Source: Streptomyces violaceusniger Tu 4113
GTDB lineage: Bacteria; Actinomycetota; Actinomycetes; Streptomycetales; Streptomycetaceae
Reading direction: 5' to 3'
Length of the DNA: 64,000 nt
Assembly (NCBI RefSeq): GCF_000147815.2
Contig: NC_015957.1
Location: 5,642,001-5,706,000, forward strand
The notes beneath the pieces are model-generated. The model did not search any database. It was not told where the DNA came from and worked only from the letters and a program-made list of their open reading frames with translations. Below are positions 18,186-27,155 of the stretch, in pieces. Made by a program: the position numbers and the translations under genes. Each line of letters starts with the position of its first letter. Position 1 is the first letter of the stretch.

Positions 18186-21100
18186 ATGGCGGTCACGCGC
18201 AGATCGATATTGATCGCAGGCACCGCCGCCCCGATGGCCGGGGCACTTGTCACGGCCAATCCCGCGCAGGGCGCCCTCGCGTCCCGCGCCATGGGAGGAC
18301 GGACGATCCCGCTCACGGACGGCTGGCGCTTCGCCCTCGTCAACCCCGGTGGGATCACCGACCCGACCGGCGCGTACGAGACCGCCCACGACCCGGCGTA
18401 CGACGACTCGGCCTGGCGCGAGGTCGCCGTCCCGCACGACTGGAGCATCGAGCTCTCCCCCACCACCGACCACGGCACCAGCGGCGGCACCGGTTTCCTG
18501 CCCGGCGGCCTCGGCTGGTACCGCACCACCTTCACCCTGCCGCGCACCCTCGAGGGCAAGCGGATCTGCGTCGAATTCGACGGCGTCTACATGGACTCGT
18601 CCGTGTACTGCAACGGACGGCCCCTCGGTGAACACCCCTACGGATACACCGGCTTCGCCCTCGACCTCACCGAGGTGGCCCACACCGACGGCGCCACTCC
18701 CAACGTCCTCGCCGTCAAGGTGCGCAACCGCCTTCCCAGCAGCCGCTGGTACTCGGGCAGCGGCATCTACCGCCATGCCCGGCTCGTCGTCACCGACCCG
18801 GTCCATGTGGCCCGGTGGGGCACGTACCTCACCACCCCCGGCCTGGCCACCGCCCTGCGCGCCGGATATGCCACGGTGCGGGCGCGGACCCTCGTCGTCA
18901 ATGCGTCGGACGGCCCGAAGCCGGTGACCGTGGTCTCCACCGTCAAGGACCCCGACGGGCACACGGTGGTCCAGGCGCACTCCACCGTCACGATCGGGGC
19001 GGGTGACACCCGTACCGCCACCCAGGAGCTCAGAATCGACCGGCCGCGGTTGTGGTCGTTCGACACCCCGGAGCGCTATGTCCTGGAGACCGAACTGCGG
19101 GTCGGCCAGGACACCACCGACCGGTACCGCACCCCCTTCGGGCTCCGCCATGTCACCCTCGACCCCGACCGCGGATTCTCGCTGAACGGCGAGTACGCCA
19201 AGCTCCAGGGCGTCGATCTCCACCATGACCTGGGCGCGCTCGGCGCCGCCGTCAACACCGACGCCGTGCTGCGCCAGGTGGCCATCATGAAGAGCATGGG
19301 CGTCAATGCCCTGCGCACCTCGCACAATCCGCCCTCACCGGAGCTGATCGAGGTCTGCGAGCGGCTCGGCATCGTGATGCTCGTGGAGGCGTTCGACTGC
19401 TGGCGCACCGGCAAGAACACCTATGACTACGGGCGCTTCTTCGACGAGCACTGCGAGGCGGACATCACCGAGATGGTGCGCGCCGCCCGCAACTCCCCCG
19501 CCGTCGTCATGTGGTCCATCGGCAACGAGATCCCCGACTCCACCAGCGCCCCGGGGCTGGGCATGGCCCAGCGGCTCATCGACGCCGTCCGCGCGGCCGA
19601 TGACACCAGACCCGTCGTGATCGGCTCGGACAAGTACCGCGGTCTGCCCGCCGAGGGCTCCCCCGCCGACCTGATGCTCGCCAAGCTGGACGGGCTCGGC
19701 CTCAACTACAACACGGCCGCCTCGGTGGACGCCCTGCACGCCCGCTACCCGCGGCTGTTCCTCTTCGAGTCCGAGTCCTCCTCGGAGACCTCCACCCGCG
19801 GGGCCTATCAGGAGCCCGAGCACCTCAACACGGGCGAGAACCACACCCCCGGCAGGCGCGAGACCTCCAGTTACGACAACAACCTCGCCTCCTGGACGAT
19901 GAGCGGCGAGTACGGGCTGAAGAAGGACCGGGACCGGAGGTTCTTCGCCGGGCAGTTCCTGTGGTCGGGCATCGACTACATCGGCGAGCCCACGCCGTAC
20001 GACGTGTTCCCGGTGAAGGCGTCGTTCTTCGGCGCGGTGGACACCGCGGGCTTCCCCAAGGACATGTACTACCTGTTCAAGAGCCAGTGGACCGGCGAAC
20101 CGATGGTCCATCTGGTTCCCATGGACTGGACCGGCCACCGGCCGGGCGAGACCGTGGAGGTGTGGGCCTACTCCAACGTCGCCTCGGTGGAGCTGTTCCT
20201 GGACGGCCGGTCGCTGGGGGTCCGCGAGTTCGACGCCAAGAAGACCACGGACGGCCGCGCCTACCTGGAGACCACCGAGCCCACCGGCGACGACAAAACC
20301 GTCACCTCAGGCCCCTACCCCGGCAGCTACACCAGTCCGGGCGGCAGCGCCGGAAAGCTCCACCTCACCTGGAAGGTGCCGTTCGCACGGGGTGAGCTGA
20401 AGGCCGTGGCCCGGCGCGGCGGCCGGGTCGTGGCCACCGATGTGCTGCGCACGGCGGGACGCCCGCACACCGTACGGCTGACCCCCGACCGCGAGAGCGT
20501 CGACGCCGACGGCCGCTCGCTGTGCTTCGTGACCGCCGAAGTGGTCGATGCCCACGGTGTGGTGGTGCCCGACGCCGGCCATCCGATCGCCTTCAAGGTC
20601 ACCGGAGGCTCCCTGGCCGGGGTCGACAACGGCCGCCAGGAGAGCGCCGAGCGCTACCAGGCGAGCACCCGCACCGCCTTCCACGGCAAGGCCCTGGCCA
20701 TCGTCCGCTCCGGCACCGAGGCCGGGCCGCTGACCATCACGGCCCGCTCGGCGGGGCTGCGCACCGCGACCACCACCGTCCGCGCCACCGGCGGGACATC
20801 GCAGCCGGTCACCCGCCCGGTGCCCTTCGCGCCCGACCCCGGCCCCGGCGCCCCGGATCAGCCACGCGCCGACGCGAGCTATTCGGGCGCGCCGACGACC
20901 CTGCCCGCGGCCATGCTGGACGGCGATCCGGCCACCGGCTGGTCCAACGCCTTCCACAAGCCCGCCACGGCGCTGCTTCCCGCCTTCGACGGCGCCCGGA
21001 AGGCCGACTGGGTCTCGGTGACCTGGAGCGGGAGGCGGCGGCTGCGCCGCGTGGAGGTGTCCTTCACCGTCGACGCCACGCACACCCTGCCCGCCTCGAT

Positions 21101-21296
21101 CGAGGTCTCCGCATGGAACGGCCATGCCTACGTCCCGGTGCGCGGGGCGTCCGTCGACTGGGCCACCGCCTCCGGCACCCCGACGGTCATCACCTTCGAC
21201 CCGGTCCGCACCTCCCGGCTCCGGCTGGACCTCACCAGCCGTCATCCGGGCGCGGCCGACGGCGCCCAGCGCATCGTCGCCTTCGAGGCCCGGTGA
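18186..21296 (+). CDS. Exported glycoside hydrolase family 2 protein with C-terminal discoidin-like domain
   Basis: A 1036-residue enzyme of the GH2 beta-galactosidase type. The N-terminus MAVTRRSILIAGTAAPMAG has a twin-Arg motif and hydrophobic stretch, so Tat export is likely. A jelly-roll sugar-binding domain (about 40-190), an Ig-like domain and the TIM barrel follow. The acid/base is Glu448 in SIGNEIPDS; the nucleophile is probably Glu534 in SSETSTRGAY. DUF4982-like and Ig-like domains occupy about 640-880, and residues from about 890 look like an F5/8-type C (CBM32-like) carbohydrate-binding module. It probably removes terminal beta-linked galactose or a related sugar from extracellular glycans. 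The only possible ribosome site is a GGGGA run just upstream. Confidence 0.9.
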   Translation: MAVTRRSILIAGTAAPMAGALVTANPAQGALASRAMGGRTIPLTDGWRFALVNPGGITDPTGAYETAHDPAYDDSAWREVAVPHDWSIELSPTTDHGTSGGTGFLPGGLGWYRTTFTLPRTLEGKRICVEFDGVYMDSSVYCNGRPLGEHPYGYTGFALDLTEVAHTDGATPNVLAVKVRNRLPSSRWYSGSGIYRHARLVVTDPVHVARWGTYLTTPGLATALRAGYATVRARTLVVNASDGPKPVTVVSTVKDPDGHTVVQAHSTVTIGAGDTRTATQELRIDRPRLWSFDTPERYVLETELRVGQDTTDRYRTPFGLRHVTLDPDRGFSLNGEYAKLQGVDLHHDLGALGAAVNTDAVLRQVAIMKSMGVNALRTSHNPPSPELIEVCERLGIVMLVEAFDCWRTGKNTYDYGRFFDEHCEADITEMVRAARNSPAVVMWSIGNEIPDSTSAPGLGMAQRLIDAVRAADDTRPVVIGSDKYRGLPAEGSPADLMLAKLDGLGLNYNTAASVDALHARYPRLFLFESESSSETSTRGAYQEPEHLNTGENHTPGRRETSSYDNNLASWTMSGEYGLKKDRDRRFFAGQFLWSGIDYIGEPTPYDVFPVKASFFGAVDTAGFPKDMYYLFKSQWTGEPMVHLVPMDWTGHRPGETVEVWAYSNVASVELFLDGRSLGVREFDAKKTTDGRAYLETTEPTGDDKTVTSGPYPGSYTSPGGSAGKLHLTWKVPFARGELKAVARRGGRVVATDVLRTAGRPHTVRLTPDRESVDADGRSLCFVTAEVVDAHGVVVPDAGHPIAFKVTGGSLAGVDNGRQESAERYQASTRTAFHGKALAIVRSGTEAGPLTITARSAGLRTATTTVRATGGTSQPVTRPVPFAPDPGPGAPDQPRADASYSGAPTTLPAAMLDGDPATGWSNAFHKPATALLPAFDGARKADWVSVTWSGRRRLRRVEVSFTVDATHTLPASIEVSAWNGHAYVPVRGASVDWATASGTPTVITFDPVRTSRLRLDLTSRHPGAADGAQRIVAFEAR

Positions 21297-21357
21297 GCGG
21301 CTGAATCCGACGGCGCCACGCCGAAGGGGCCACGAGCGGGGCCGCCACCTCACCGGC

Positions 21358-22692
21358 TCATCCCCAGCCGGCGGGGTAGCGGCGGTAGCGGCGGCTCCGG
21401 GGCCGGATGGCCAGCGTGGACAGCAGCCCGGCGAACCCCACCACGATGACCACCAGGCCGGGGCCGAGGCTCTGGGCGTACGCCACGACGTCGTCGAGCG
21501 TCGAGACGCCGTCGTCGACCCCGGAGGTGCCGGGCGCGGCGCCCGTCTGGCCGCCGGACGCGATGGACGGGTTGGCGCTCTGGGCCTTGGCGCCCGGGAT
21601 GCTCACCCCGAGCGCGGTCAGCGCCTTGGTCACGGGCTGGAAGAACGTCACCCCGCCCTTGGTGCAGTCGCCGCTGCCGCCGGAGGTGACACCGAGCGCC
21701 ACGCCCTGGGCGAAGAGCGGCCCGCCGCTGTCGCCGGGCTCGGCACACACGGTGGCCTGGACCAGCCCGGTGACCGTGCCCTCGGGGTAGTTGACCGTCG
21801 CGTTGAGCCCGGTCACCTTGCCCGAGCGCAGCCCGGTGGTGCTGCCGCTGCGGAACACCTCCTGGCCCACGACGGGGTCGGCCACGCCGGTGACCCGCAC
21901 CACCTGGCCGCCACCGACGTTGAGCACGCTGCTCTGGTCCAGCGAGGTGTTGTCGTACCGCACCAGCGAGAAGTCGTTGCCGGGGAAGCTGGTCTGGACC
22001 GTGGTGCCGATTTTGGTGCGGCCGGTGGCGTCGGTGAACCAGGGGGTGCCGGGGGGACCGCAGTGCCCCGCCGTCAGGATGAAGCCGGCCTGGCCGTTGG
22101 TGACATTGAAACCGGCCGAGCAGCGGCTGCCGTTGGTGAACATCGGAGCGGCGCCCGCGGTTCTGGTGGTGAAGGAGTCCGTCGTCCGCTGTGTGCGCAC
22201 CTCGTCGCCCACCTCCGCCGCGAGGTCCTTCATCCTCGACCAGCGGGCAGTGGAGACGGTGCTGTCGCCGACCAGCACGACCTGGTTGGACTTGGGGTCC
22301 ACCATCCACGCGGTGCCCGCCACCCGGGGCGCCGAGCGCAGCTTCTCGGTCGCGGAGGCGAGCTGCTCCATGCTGTACCGCACCCGTTTGGCGGTGGCCC
22401 CGGCCCGGCTGACCTCGCCCGCCGCCGTATCGTCCGTCACCGCGACCACCGGACGGCCGTCGGCGCCGATCCAGTTGCCCGCCGTACGGGAGGTGCCGAG
22501 CGCGGACACCAGCCGTCCGCCCACATCGTCCGTCTGGCGCGCGGTCAGGGCTCGCGAACCGTCGCTTCCGGTCGCCCCGTGGGCCGATCCGCCCGGCACG
22601 GCCTGTGAGACCATCACCCCGCCACAGACCAGCGCCCCGACAGCCGCGAACCGCACGACCCGGCGCACGCCGCGCCGCATGTGCTTCACCAC
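21358..22692 (-). CDS. S1-family serine protease with C-terminal membrane anchor
   Basis: A 444-residue streptogrisin-like protease. A signal peptide (residues about 10-40) precedes a propeptide; the triad is His210 (TAGHCG), Asp240 (GNDFSLV) and Ser322 (GDSGGPLF). Unlike the paralogue at 5038, the C-terminus has a Ser/Gly-rich linker and a hydrophobic helix (GLVVIVVGFAGLLS) ending in RPRSRRYRRY, predicting a cell-surface anchored enzyme. Tandem GTG codons at 22692 and 22689 are both possible starts, with AAGGAG 5 or 8 nt upstream. The ribosome site lies in a predicted stem (see the regulatory entry). Confidence 0.92.
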   Translation of the reverse strand: MVKHMRRGVRRVVRFAAVGALVCGGVMVSQAVPGGSAHGATGSDGSRALTARQTDDVGGRLVSALGTSRTAGNWIGADGRPVVAVTDDTAAGEVSRAGATAKRVRYSMEQLASATEKLRSAPRVAGTAWMVDPKSNQVVLVGDSTVSTARWSRMKDLAAEVGDEVRTQRTTDSFTTRTAGAAPMFTNGSRCSAGFNVTNGQAGFILTAGHCGPPGTPWFTDATGRTKIGTTVQTSFPGNDFSLVRYDNTSLDQSSVLNVGGGQVVRVTGVADPVVGQEVFRSGSTTGLRSGKVTGLNATVNYPEGTVTGLVQATVCAEPGDSGGPLFAQGVALGVTSGGSGDCTKGGVTFFQPVTKALTALGVSIPGAKAQSANPSIASGGQTGAAPGTSGVDDGVSTLDDVVAYAQSLGPGLVVIVVGFAGLLSTLAIRPRSRRYRRYPAGWG

Positions 22693-22698
22693 CCTGTC

Positions 22699-22759
22699 TC
22701 CTTACGTCGATCCAGCCGGGGCCTCGGACGGCGAAGGCCCTCCCCCTCATACGTAAGGA
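22699..22759 (-). promoter_or_regulatory. Leader stem that would hide the protease ribosome site
   Basis: In the minus-strand transcript, TCCTTACGT (22759-22751) is exactly complementary to ACGTAAGGA (22707-22699), which contains most of the AAGGAG ribosome site for the downstream protease. The 43-nt loop holds an inner GGGCCT/AGGCCC hairpin. Base pairing would occlude translation initiation, so this may be a translational switch. The complementarity is seen in the sequence; the regulatory role is inferred. Confidence 0.45.
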
Positions 22760-22828
22760 AGCGGCGTCCTGCTCACTCCCCGGACGGAGCGGCGGCCAGG
22801 GCCTGCCGCGGCCCGCGGGAACCGGGGA

Positions 22829-23191
22829 TCAGCGCCGGTCGCCGTAGCGCTTGCCGAGGAACCCCCCGACCAGGGCGGCCGTGCCGCCGCCGAGGATGGC
22901 CGCGCCCTGGGTGGCGGCGTCATGGGCGAGGAAATACGTGGCCACCCAGATGTACGCCACGACCGTGCCCGCGCCGAGCAGCGAGCCGAATGCCTGCAGC
23001 CCCGTGTGGACCCAGTCCATGCGGCGGCGGTGCTCGCGTTCCCGCTGGAGCTCGGTGAGCATCCACTCCACCGTGCCGGGCCTGACCGCCTCCCACTCCT
23101 TGGCCTGTTCCACCGGCAGCCGGTCGCCCCAGGGCACCGCCGTCTCCGGAGGGCTGCCCGGGGCGGGGTTCTCACTCGCGTTCTCGGTCAC
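22829..23191 (-). CDS. DUF2335-like small membrane protein
   Basis: A 120-residue protein. A proline-rich N-terminus leads into LPVEQAKEWEAVRPGTVEWML and a basic amphipathic helix (QREREHRRRMDWVH). Two hydrophobic helices (FGSLLGAGTVVAYIWVATYF and AAILGGGTAALVGGFLG) and KRYGDRR follow. The layout resembles DUF2335 membrane proteins, though this is pattern-level similarity only. The GTG start overlaps the kinase stop (GTGA) and has GGGGGAGG upstream, so it is made together with the kinase and may be its partner or substrate at the membrane. Confidence 0.7.
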   Translation of the reverse strand: MTENASENPAPGSPPETAVPWGDRLPVEQAKEWEAVRPGTVEWMLTELQREREHRRRMDWVHTGLQAFGSLLGAGTVVAYIWVATYFLAHDAATQGAAILGGGTAALVGGFLGKRYGDRR

Positions 23192-24618
23192 GGCGCCTCC
23201 CCCGGACGGTCCGGACGGGACGGGGGATCCGCGGCCGCGGACCGTGGCGGAGGCGGACCGAGCGCGGTGAGGAAGTCGGCCATGTCCCGCTCCATCTCTC
23301 GCTCCACCGGACGTCGCGCCCGCCGCGCGGGGGACTGAGGGATCGCCAGGGACGCCAGATATCCCTCGCGCAGCGCCTGCCAGGGCGCGGTGGGCCGGTG
23401 GGCGCCCGCCTCCCCGGCATCCGGGCGCAGGGCGTCGAGCCACCGGGCCTGCCGGTCCTGCTGTCTGGCCCACGCGAAGCCGCGCGCCGCGAGCGCCAGC
23501 CACAGCAGGCCGAGACACACGAACCCCACCCATCCGGGAACGTCGTCCAGGTGGCCGGGGCGCAGCGAGGGCAGGGCCACCGCCCCCGACACGGCGAGGA
23601 GGATCCCCAGCACGATGACGATCGGGGCGAGCGCTCCGGCGCCCACAGTTCTCGCACGGGGAGGAGCCGACCACGTGGCTTCCGCGGCCCCCGCGGCGGC
23701 GGGTAGGGCCGCTGCCTCGATCCTCGGGGCGGACATGGCCTCTCCCCGGGCCACGGTGCGCAGCAGCGCCTCGGCCCGCTCGGCCGTCAGCCGCCGTTCC
23801 GGGTCCTTGACCAGCAGACCCTCGATCAGCGGCCGCAGCGGACCCGCGTATCTCATGGGCGGCGGCGGGTCGTTGAGCACCGCGCTCATCAGCTCGCCCA
23901 CGCTCTCCCCCTGGAACGGCACGACGCCCTCGACGGCCTCGTACAGGGTCACGCCCAGTGACCACAGATCGGCCCTGAGCATCGCTTCCCCGGTCGCCTG
24001 ATACGGCGAGGGCGTGAAGCGCTCCGGCGCCATGTAAGGGGGCGTTCCGACCACCGTGTCCTCGTCCACGAAGGTCAGGCCGAGATGGTCCACCAGTACC
24101 GCGGGGCCGTCCGGGCGGAAGAGAATATTGCGCGGTTTGACGTCCCGATGGGCGACCCCCGCCGCGTACAGGGCCCGTAACCCGCGCAGCACCTCCAGGC
24201 CGATCCGGGCGATCTCGGGCACGTGCGGCCGGCCGTCCCACTCACGCATCCGGTCCGCCAGCGAACGCGGATCGAGGCGCTCCATGACGATCCAGACCCG
24301 GCCGTCTCTCTCTCCCAGGTCATAGATGGCGGCCAGATGCGGATGCACGGTCGCGGCGAGGACGCGGATCTCACGGCGCAGCCGTTCGCGCCACCGCCGG
24401 TACGCCTCCGGGTCCGGATCGCCGCCCGGACGCAGCTCCTTGACGACGACGGGGCGACCGAGCGCCACGTCGTAGGCGTCCCAGACCAGGCTCATACCGC
24501 CTGCGCCCAGGCGCCCGCGTAACTCGTACCGGCCGCCGAGCATGGTCCCGTGGGGCGATCCCCGCTCGGAGCCGTGCTCGTGCCGATCGCCGCCGGATGT
24601 TCCCCCGGTCGTCCCCAT
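23188..24618 (-). CDS. Ser/Thr protein kinase (PknB-like) with altered DFG motif and two TM helices
   Basis: A 476-residue Hanks-type kinase. The P-loop GRLGAGGMSLVW (36-47), Lys60 in VVVKEL, and catalytic loop HRDVKPRN (157-164) are intact, as is APER (197-200). The activation-loop start, normally DFG, reads VDHLGL (Asp177-His-Leu-Gly180), a substitution plus one extra residue. After the kinase domain come two hydrophobic helices (APIVIVLGILLAVSGAVA and WVGFVCLGLLWLALAARG) and a basic tail. No PASTA repeats are seen. The start at 24618 was chosen over an upstream GTG because of a GAGGGGGTGG ribosome site. It is translationally coupled to the small membrane protein. Confidence 0.88.
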   Translation of the reverse strand: MGTTGGTSGGDRHEHGSERGSPHGTMLGGRYELRGRLGAGGMSLVWDAYDVALGRPVVVKELRPGGDPDPEAYRRWRERLRREIRVLAATVHPHLAAIYDLGERDGRVWIVMERLDPRSLADRMREWDGRPHVPEIARIGLEVLRGLRALYAAGVAHRDVKPRNILFRPDGPAVLVDHLGLTFVDEDTVVGTPPYMAPERFTPSPYQATGEAMLRADLWSLGVTLYEAVEGVVPFQGESVGELMSAVLNDPPPPMRYAGPLRPLIEGLLVKDPERRLTAERAEALLRTVARGEAMSAPRIEAAALPAAAGAAEATWSAPPRARTVGAGALAPIVIVLGILLAVSGAVALPSLRPGHLDDVPGWVGFVCLGLLWLALAARGFAWARQQDRQARWLDALRPDAGEAGAHRPTAPWQALREGYLASLAIPQSPARRARRPVEREMERDMADFLTALGPPPPRSAAADPPSRPDRPGEAP

Positions 24619-24715
24619 CCGCCACCCCCTCACCAGCCGACTGATGCCCACAGTAGGGCGTCGGCCGGGCCCGGCGAAGGGGGCCACGGACACGAGCCCG
24701 GTGGCGCACCGCGGC

Positions 24716-26197
24716 TCAGGAGGCGCCCTTCTCGTACGGCGCGCTGGTGAACACCACCTTGTCGCGGGTGCCGTCGGTCACCCAGAACCGTTGCGGCTTC
24801 TCCCCGTAGAGCGCGAAGAGCGGGTCCGGTCCCCAGGCCAGCACGACCTCGTCCTTGCCGTCGTGGTCGAAGTCCCCGGCGCCGAAGAGCCTGACGGCGC
24901 GCTGCTTCTTCGGCACCTTGCGGCCGTCCACGCGGGCCGGGACGGTGCGGTCGAGGGTGCGCCGGTGGGCGATCTCGCCGGGGGCGTCCGGGCGGATCGT
25001 CAGCAGTTCGGTGCCGCCGGTGCGCAGCGAGACGGCCAGCTCGTCGGTGCCGTCTCCGTCGGTGTCGGCCGCGGCGAGGACATCGCCGCCCAGGGCGGGG
25101 ATTTTGATCGGCGAAGGGGTCGATCCGGCCGTGTGCTTGGTGTACACACTCACCGACTGGTTGACGTCAGCGGGTTCGGTCTCATAGCCCGGTTCGTCGT
25201 TGCGGCTGCCGGTGTCGGCGACCGCGACATCCCGCTTCCCGTCGCCGTCGAAGTCGCCGAAGGCGATGGCGTTGCCCTTGCGGAGGGTGCGGCCGGTGGT
25301 GGCGAGGCCGTCCGGGCCCGCCGTGAGAAGCGCGGACTCCATCTGGTCGTCGTCGCCCTGCGCATGCACCACCAGGTCGGTGGGCCGGTCGCCGTCGATG
25401 GCGTCGGCGTACAGCTCCGCGATCTGGCCGCTGGGCCCGAGCGGATTGGCGTACGTCTCGGTGCGGGCGGCCTTGCCGTCGCGGCGGAACGGGCCGTACA
25501 TCACATGGAAGTCCTTGCCGCTCTGGCGCACGGCGGCCAGATCGTGGTGTCCGTCCCCGTTGAAGTCGCCCGCCGCCAGGGGCCGGGGGATCTCCAGGCC
25601 GTCGTCGGCGTCGGTCAGCCGCACCAAAGTGGCGGGGGCTCCCCGGCGCGGCCCCTCGGGGCCACCCCAGGCGATGAAGGGGAGCGTCTGGCTGGAGATG
25701 TGGGTGCGCTCACTGCCGGCCGGATCGCGCTCCTTGGTGGCGGTGGCGACCACATCGGCGAAGCCGTCGCCGTCGAGGTCGGCGGTGGTCGCGGAGTGCG
25801 TCTCGCCCGCGTTGCGCTCCTGCCACCCGGCGCCGGTGGGCAGGCCGAGGTCCGCACGGCCGAGCACGGTGCGGACGGCGGGGTCGACGCCCTTCGCCGC
25901 GCCGTACACGTAGGCGATGTGGCGCAGGCTGCCGAGTTCCTGCCCGGAGGCGAGGGGAATTCTGAGCTCGGGGCGGCCGTCGCCGTTGAGGTCGTCCGGC
26001 AGCGCGCTGCCCTTGCCCCGGGCGACGGGAACGGTCGCGGTGGGGGTGACGACGGGTGCGGCCGTGCTCTTCCCGGCCCCGTCGCCGCCCTTCTTCGCAT
26101 CGTCTCCACCGCCACCGCCGCACGCGGTGAGCAGCGCCAGCGCGGCGGCGCAGAGGGCGGCGGGGACGGGGCGGAGACTGGTGGTGGGGGATGCCAT
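24716..26197 (-). CDS. FG-GAP/VCBS-repeat lipoprotein
   Basis: A 493-residue predicted lipoprotein: the signal LCAAALALLTACGGGG contains a lipobox with Cys at about residue 26. At least six DxDxDG-type calcium-binding repeats are visible (DLNGDGRPEL, DLDGDGFADV, DFNGDGHHDL, DFDGDGKRDV, DTDGDGTDEL, DFDHDGKDEV), spaced as blades of a seven-bladed integrin-like propeller. It has no enzymatic motif; a surface adhesion or binding role is likely. Upstream in-frame ATGs at 26215-26266 exist, but 26197 gives the cleanest signal peptide. Confidence 0.85.
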   Translation of the reverse strand: MASPTTSLRPVPAALCAAALALLTACGGGGGDDAKKGGDGAGKSTAAPVVTPTATVPVARGKGSALPDDLNGDGRPELRIPLASGQELGSLRHIAYVYGAAKGVDPAVRTVLGRADLGLPTGAGWQERNAGETHSATTADLDGDGFADVVATATKERDPAGSERTHISSQTLPFIAWGGPEGPRRGAPATLVRLTDADDGLEIPRPLAAGDFNGDGHHDLAAVRQSGKDFHVMYGPFRRDGKAARTETYANPLGPSGQIAELYADAIDGDRPTDLVVHAQGDDDQMESALLTAGPDGLATTGRTLRKGNAIAFGDFDGDGKRDVAVADTGSRNDEPGYETEPADVNQSVSVYTKHTAGSTPSPIKIPALGGDVLAAADTDGDGTDELAVSLRTGGTELLTIRPDAPGEIAHRRTLDRTVPARVDGRKVPKKQRAVRLFGAGDFDHDGKDEVVLAWGPDPLFALYGEKPQRFWVTDGTRDKVVFTSAPYEKGAS

Positions 26198-26293
26198 CAG
26201 GCCACGACAGCGCATCCGGTGGAGCCACGCCATCGGAGAGATCATTTCGTTACGGGGCGGCCCCATTACGGCGCCGGTAGCGCGGACACCCCG

Positions 26294-26899
26294 TTACGGC
26301 ACGCTCCCCGCCAGCGGGTATCCGCAGCGCAGATTCCACCGGCCCGCACGGCCGCTGAGCTCCGTCGCGGTCAGCGGGGCGACATCCAGCCGCCAGAACG
26401 CGGGCGCGGGAAGGCCGAGGGCGTGGACGAGCGCGGCCCGGACCACGGTCGGTTCCACGACGGCGAGCAGCCGCCCCTCGCGGGCGGAGGCGGGCGGTGC
26501 GGCCGGTGGCGGGCTCTCCCGGTGCGCCTCCAGCCAGGCCCCGATCCGCTCCACCAGCTCCAGCAGCGACTCACCGCCGTGCGGCGCCACGGCGGGATCG
26601 GACAGCCACGCGGCGACCTCCTCCGGCGCCTCCTGCCCCACCTCGTCCAGCGAACGGCCCCGCCAGCGGCCCACGTCGAGATCGCCCAGCTCAGGCGCCA
26701 CGGCGGCGGCGAGCCCCAGGGCCTGGGCGGTACCGCGGCAGCGCGCGGAGGGCGCGGTGAACGCCGTGTCGTGGTGGGGCAGCGCCGCGGCCGCCGCCTC
26801 GGCCCGGCGCACCCCGGCCGGGTCCGGCGGCGCGTCGTCGAACCGCACCTGCCGCAGCGCCGCGTTGACGGCGGGCGCGACCAACGTGATCCGCACCAC
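26294..26899 (-). CDS. Histidine-phosphatase-fold protein lacking catalytic residues
   Basis: A 201-residue phosphoglycerate-mutase-like protein. The family features LGDLDVGRWRGRSLDEV and PHGGESLLELVERI identify the fold. However, the N-terminal RHG motif is replaced (LVAPAVNAA where LVRHGET is expected), and the second catalytic His, normally in VVSHGG, is replaced by VVEPTV. It therefore cannot form the phosphohistidine and is probably a non-enzymatic or altered-function member. Tandem GTG starts follow GAGGGGG. It is divergent from the MBL-Rieske gene. Confidence 0.8.
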   Translation of the reverse strand: MVRITLVAPAVNAALRQVRFDDAPPDPAGVRRAEAAAAALPHHDTAFTAPSARCRGTAQALGLAAAVAPELGDLDVGRWRGRSLDEVGQEAPEEVAAWLSDPAVAPHGGESLLELVERIGAWLEAHRESPPPAAPPASAREGRLLAVVEPTVVRAALVHALGLPAPAFWRLDVAPLTATELSGRAGRWNLRCGYPLAGSVP

Positions 26900-27045
26900 C
26901 CGACCCCCTCATCCGCACCATTCGCCCACGTAGAGGCGCACCTTCCGGCATCCGCGCCGTAGCGGCGGACGACCACGCGCCACGGTCTCATGACAGGACG
27001 ACGGCCTGCCGGACGCCCGGTGAGATTCCGGCACACCGGCGTGAC

Positions 27046-27070
27046 CCGGGTGGCGGATCCCGCCACCCGG
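27046..27070. other. 11-bp perfect hairpin in a divergent intergenic region
   Basis: CCGGGTGGCGG (27046-27056) and its exact reverse complement (27060-27070) flank a 3-nt loop. It lies in the 256-bp gap between two divergent genes. There it cannot end either gene, so it may be an operator or an mRNA leader stem. No other clear element was seen in 26900-27155. Confidence 0.5.
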
Positions 27071-27155
27071 CAAGCGCAGCCGCGGATGCGCATCACCACG
27101 AACCCCCACACGGTGGAGATATCGGACATCATCGACCGAGTTGGGGTGCTGTGGT

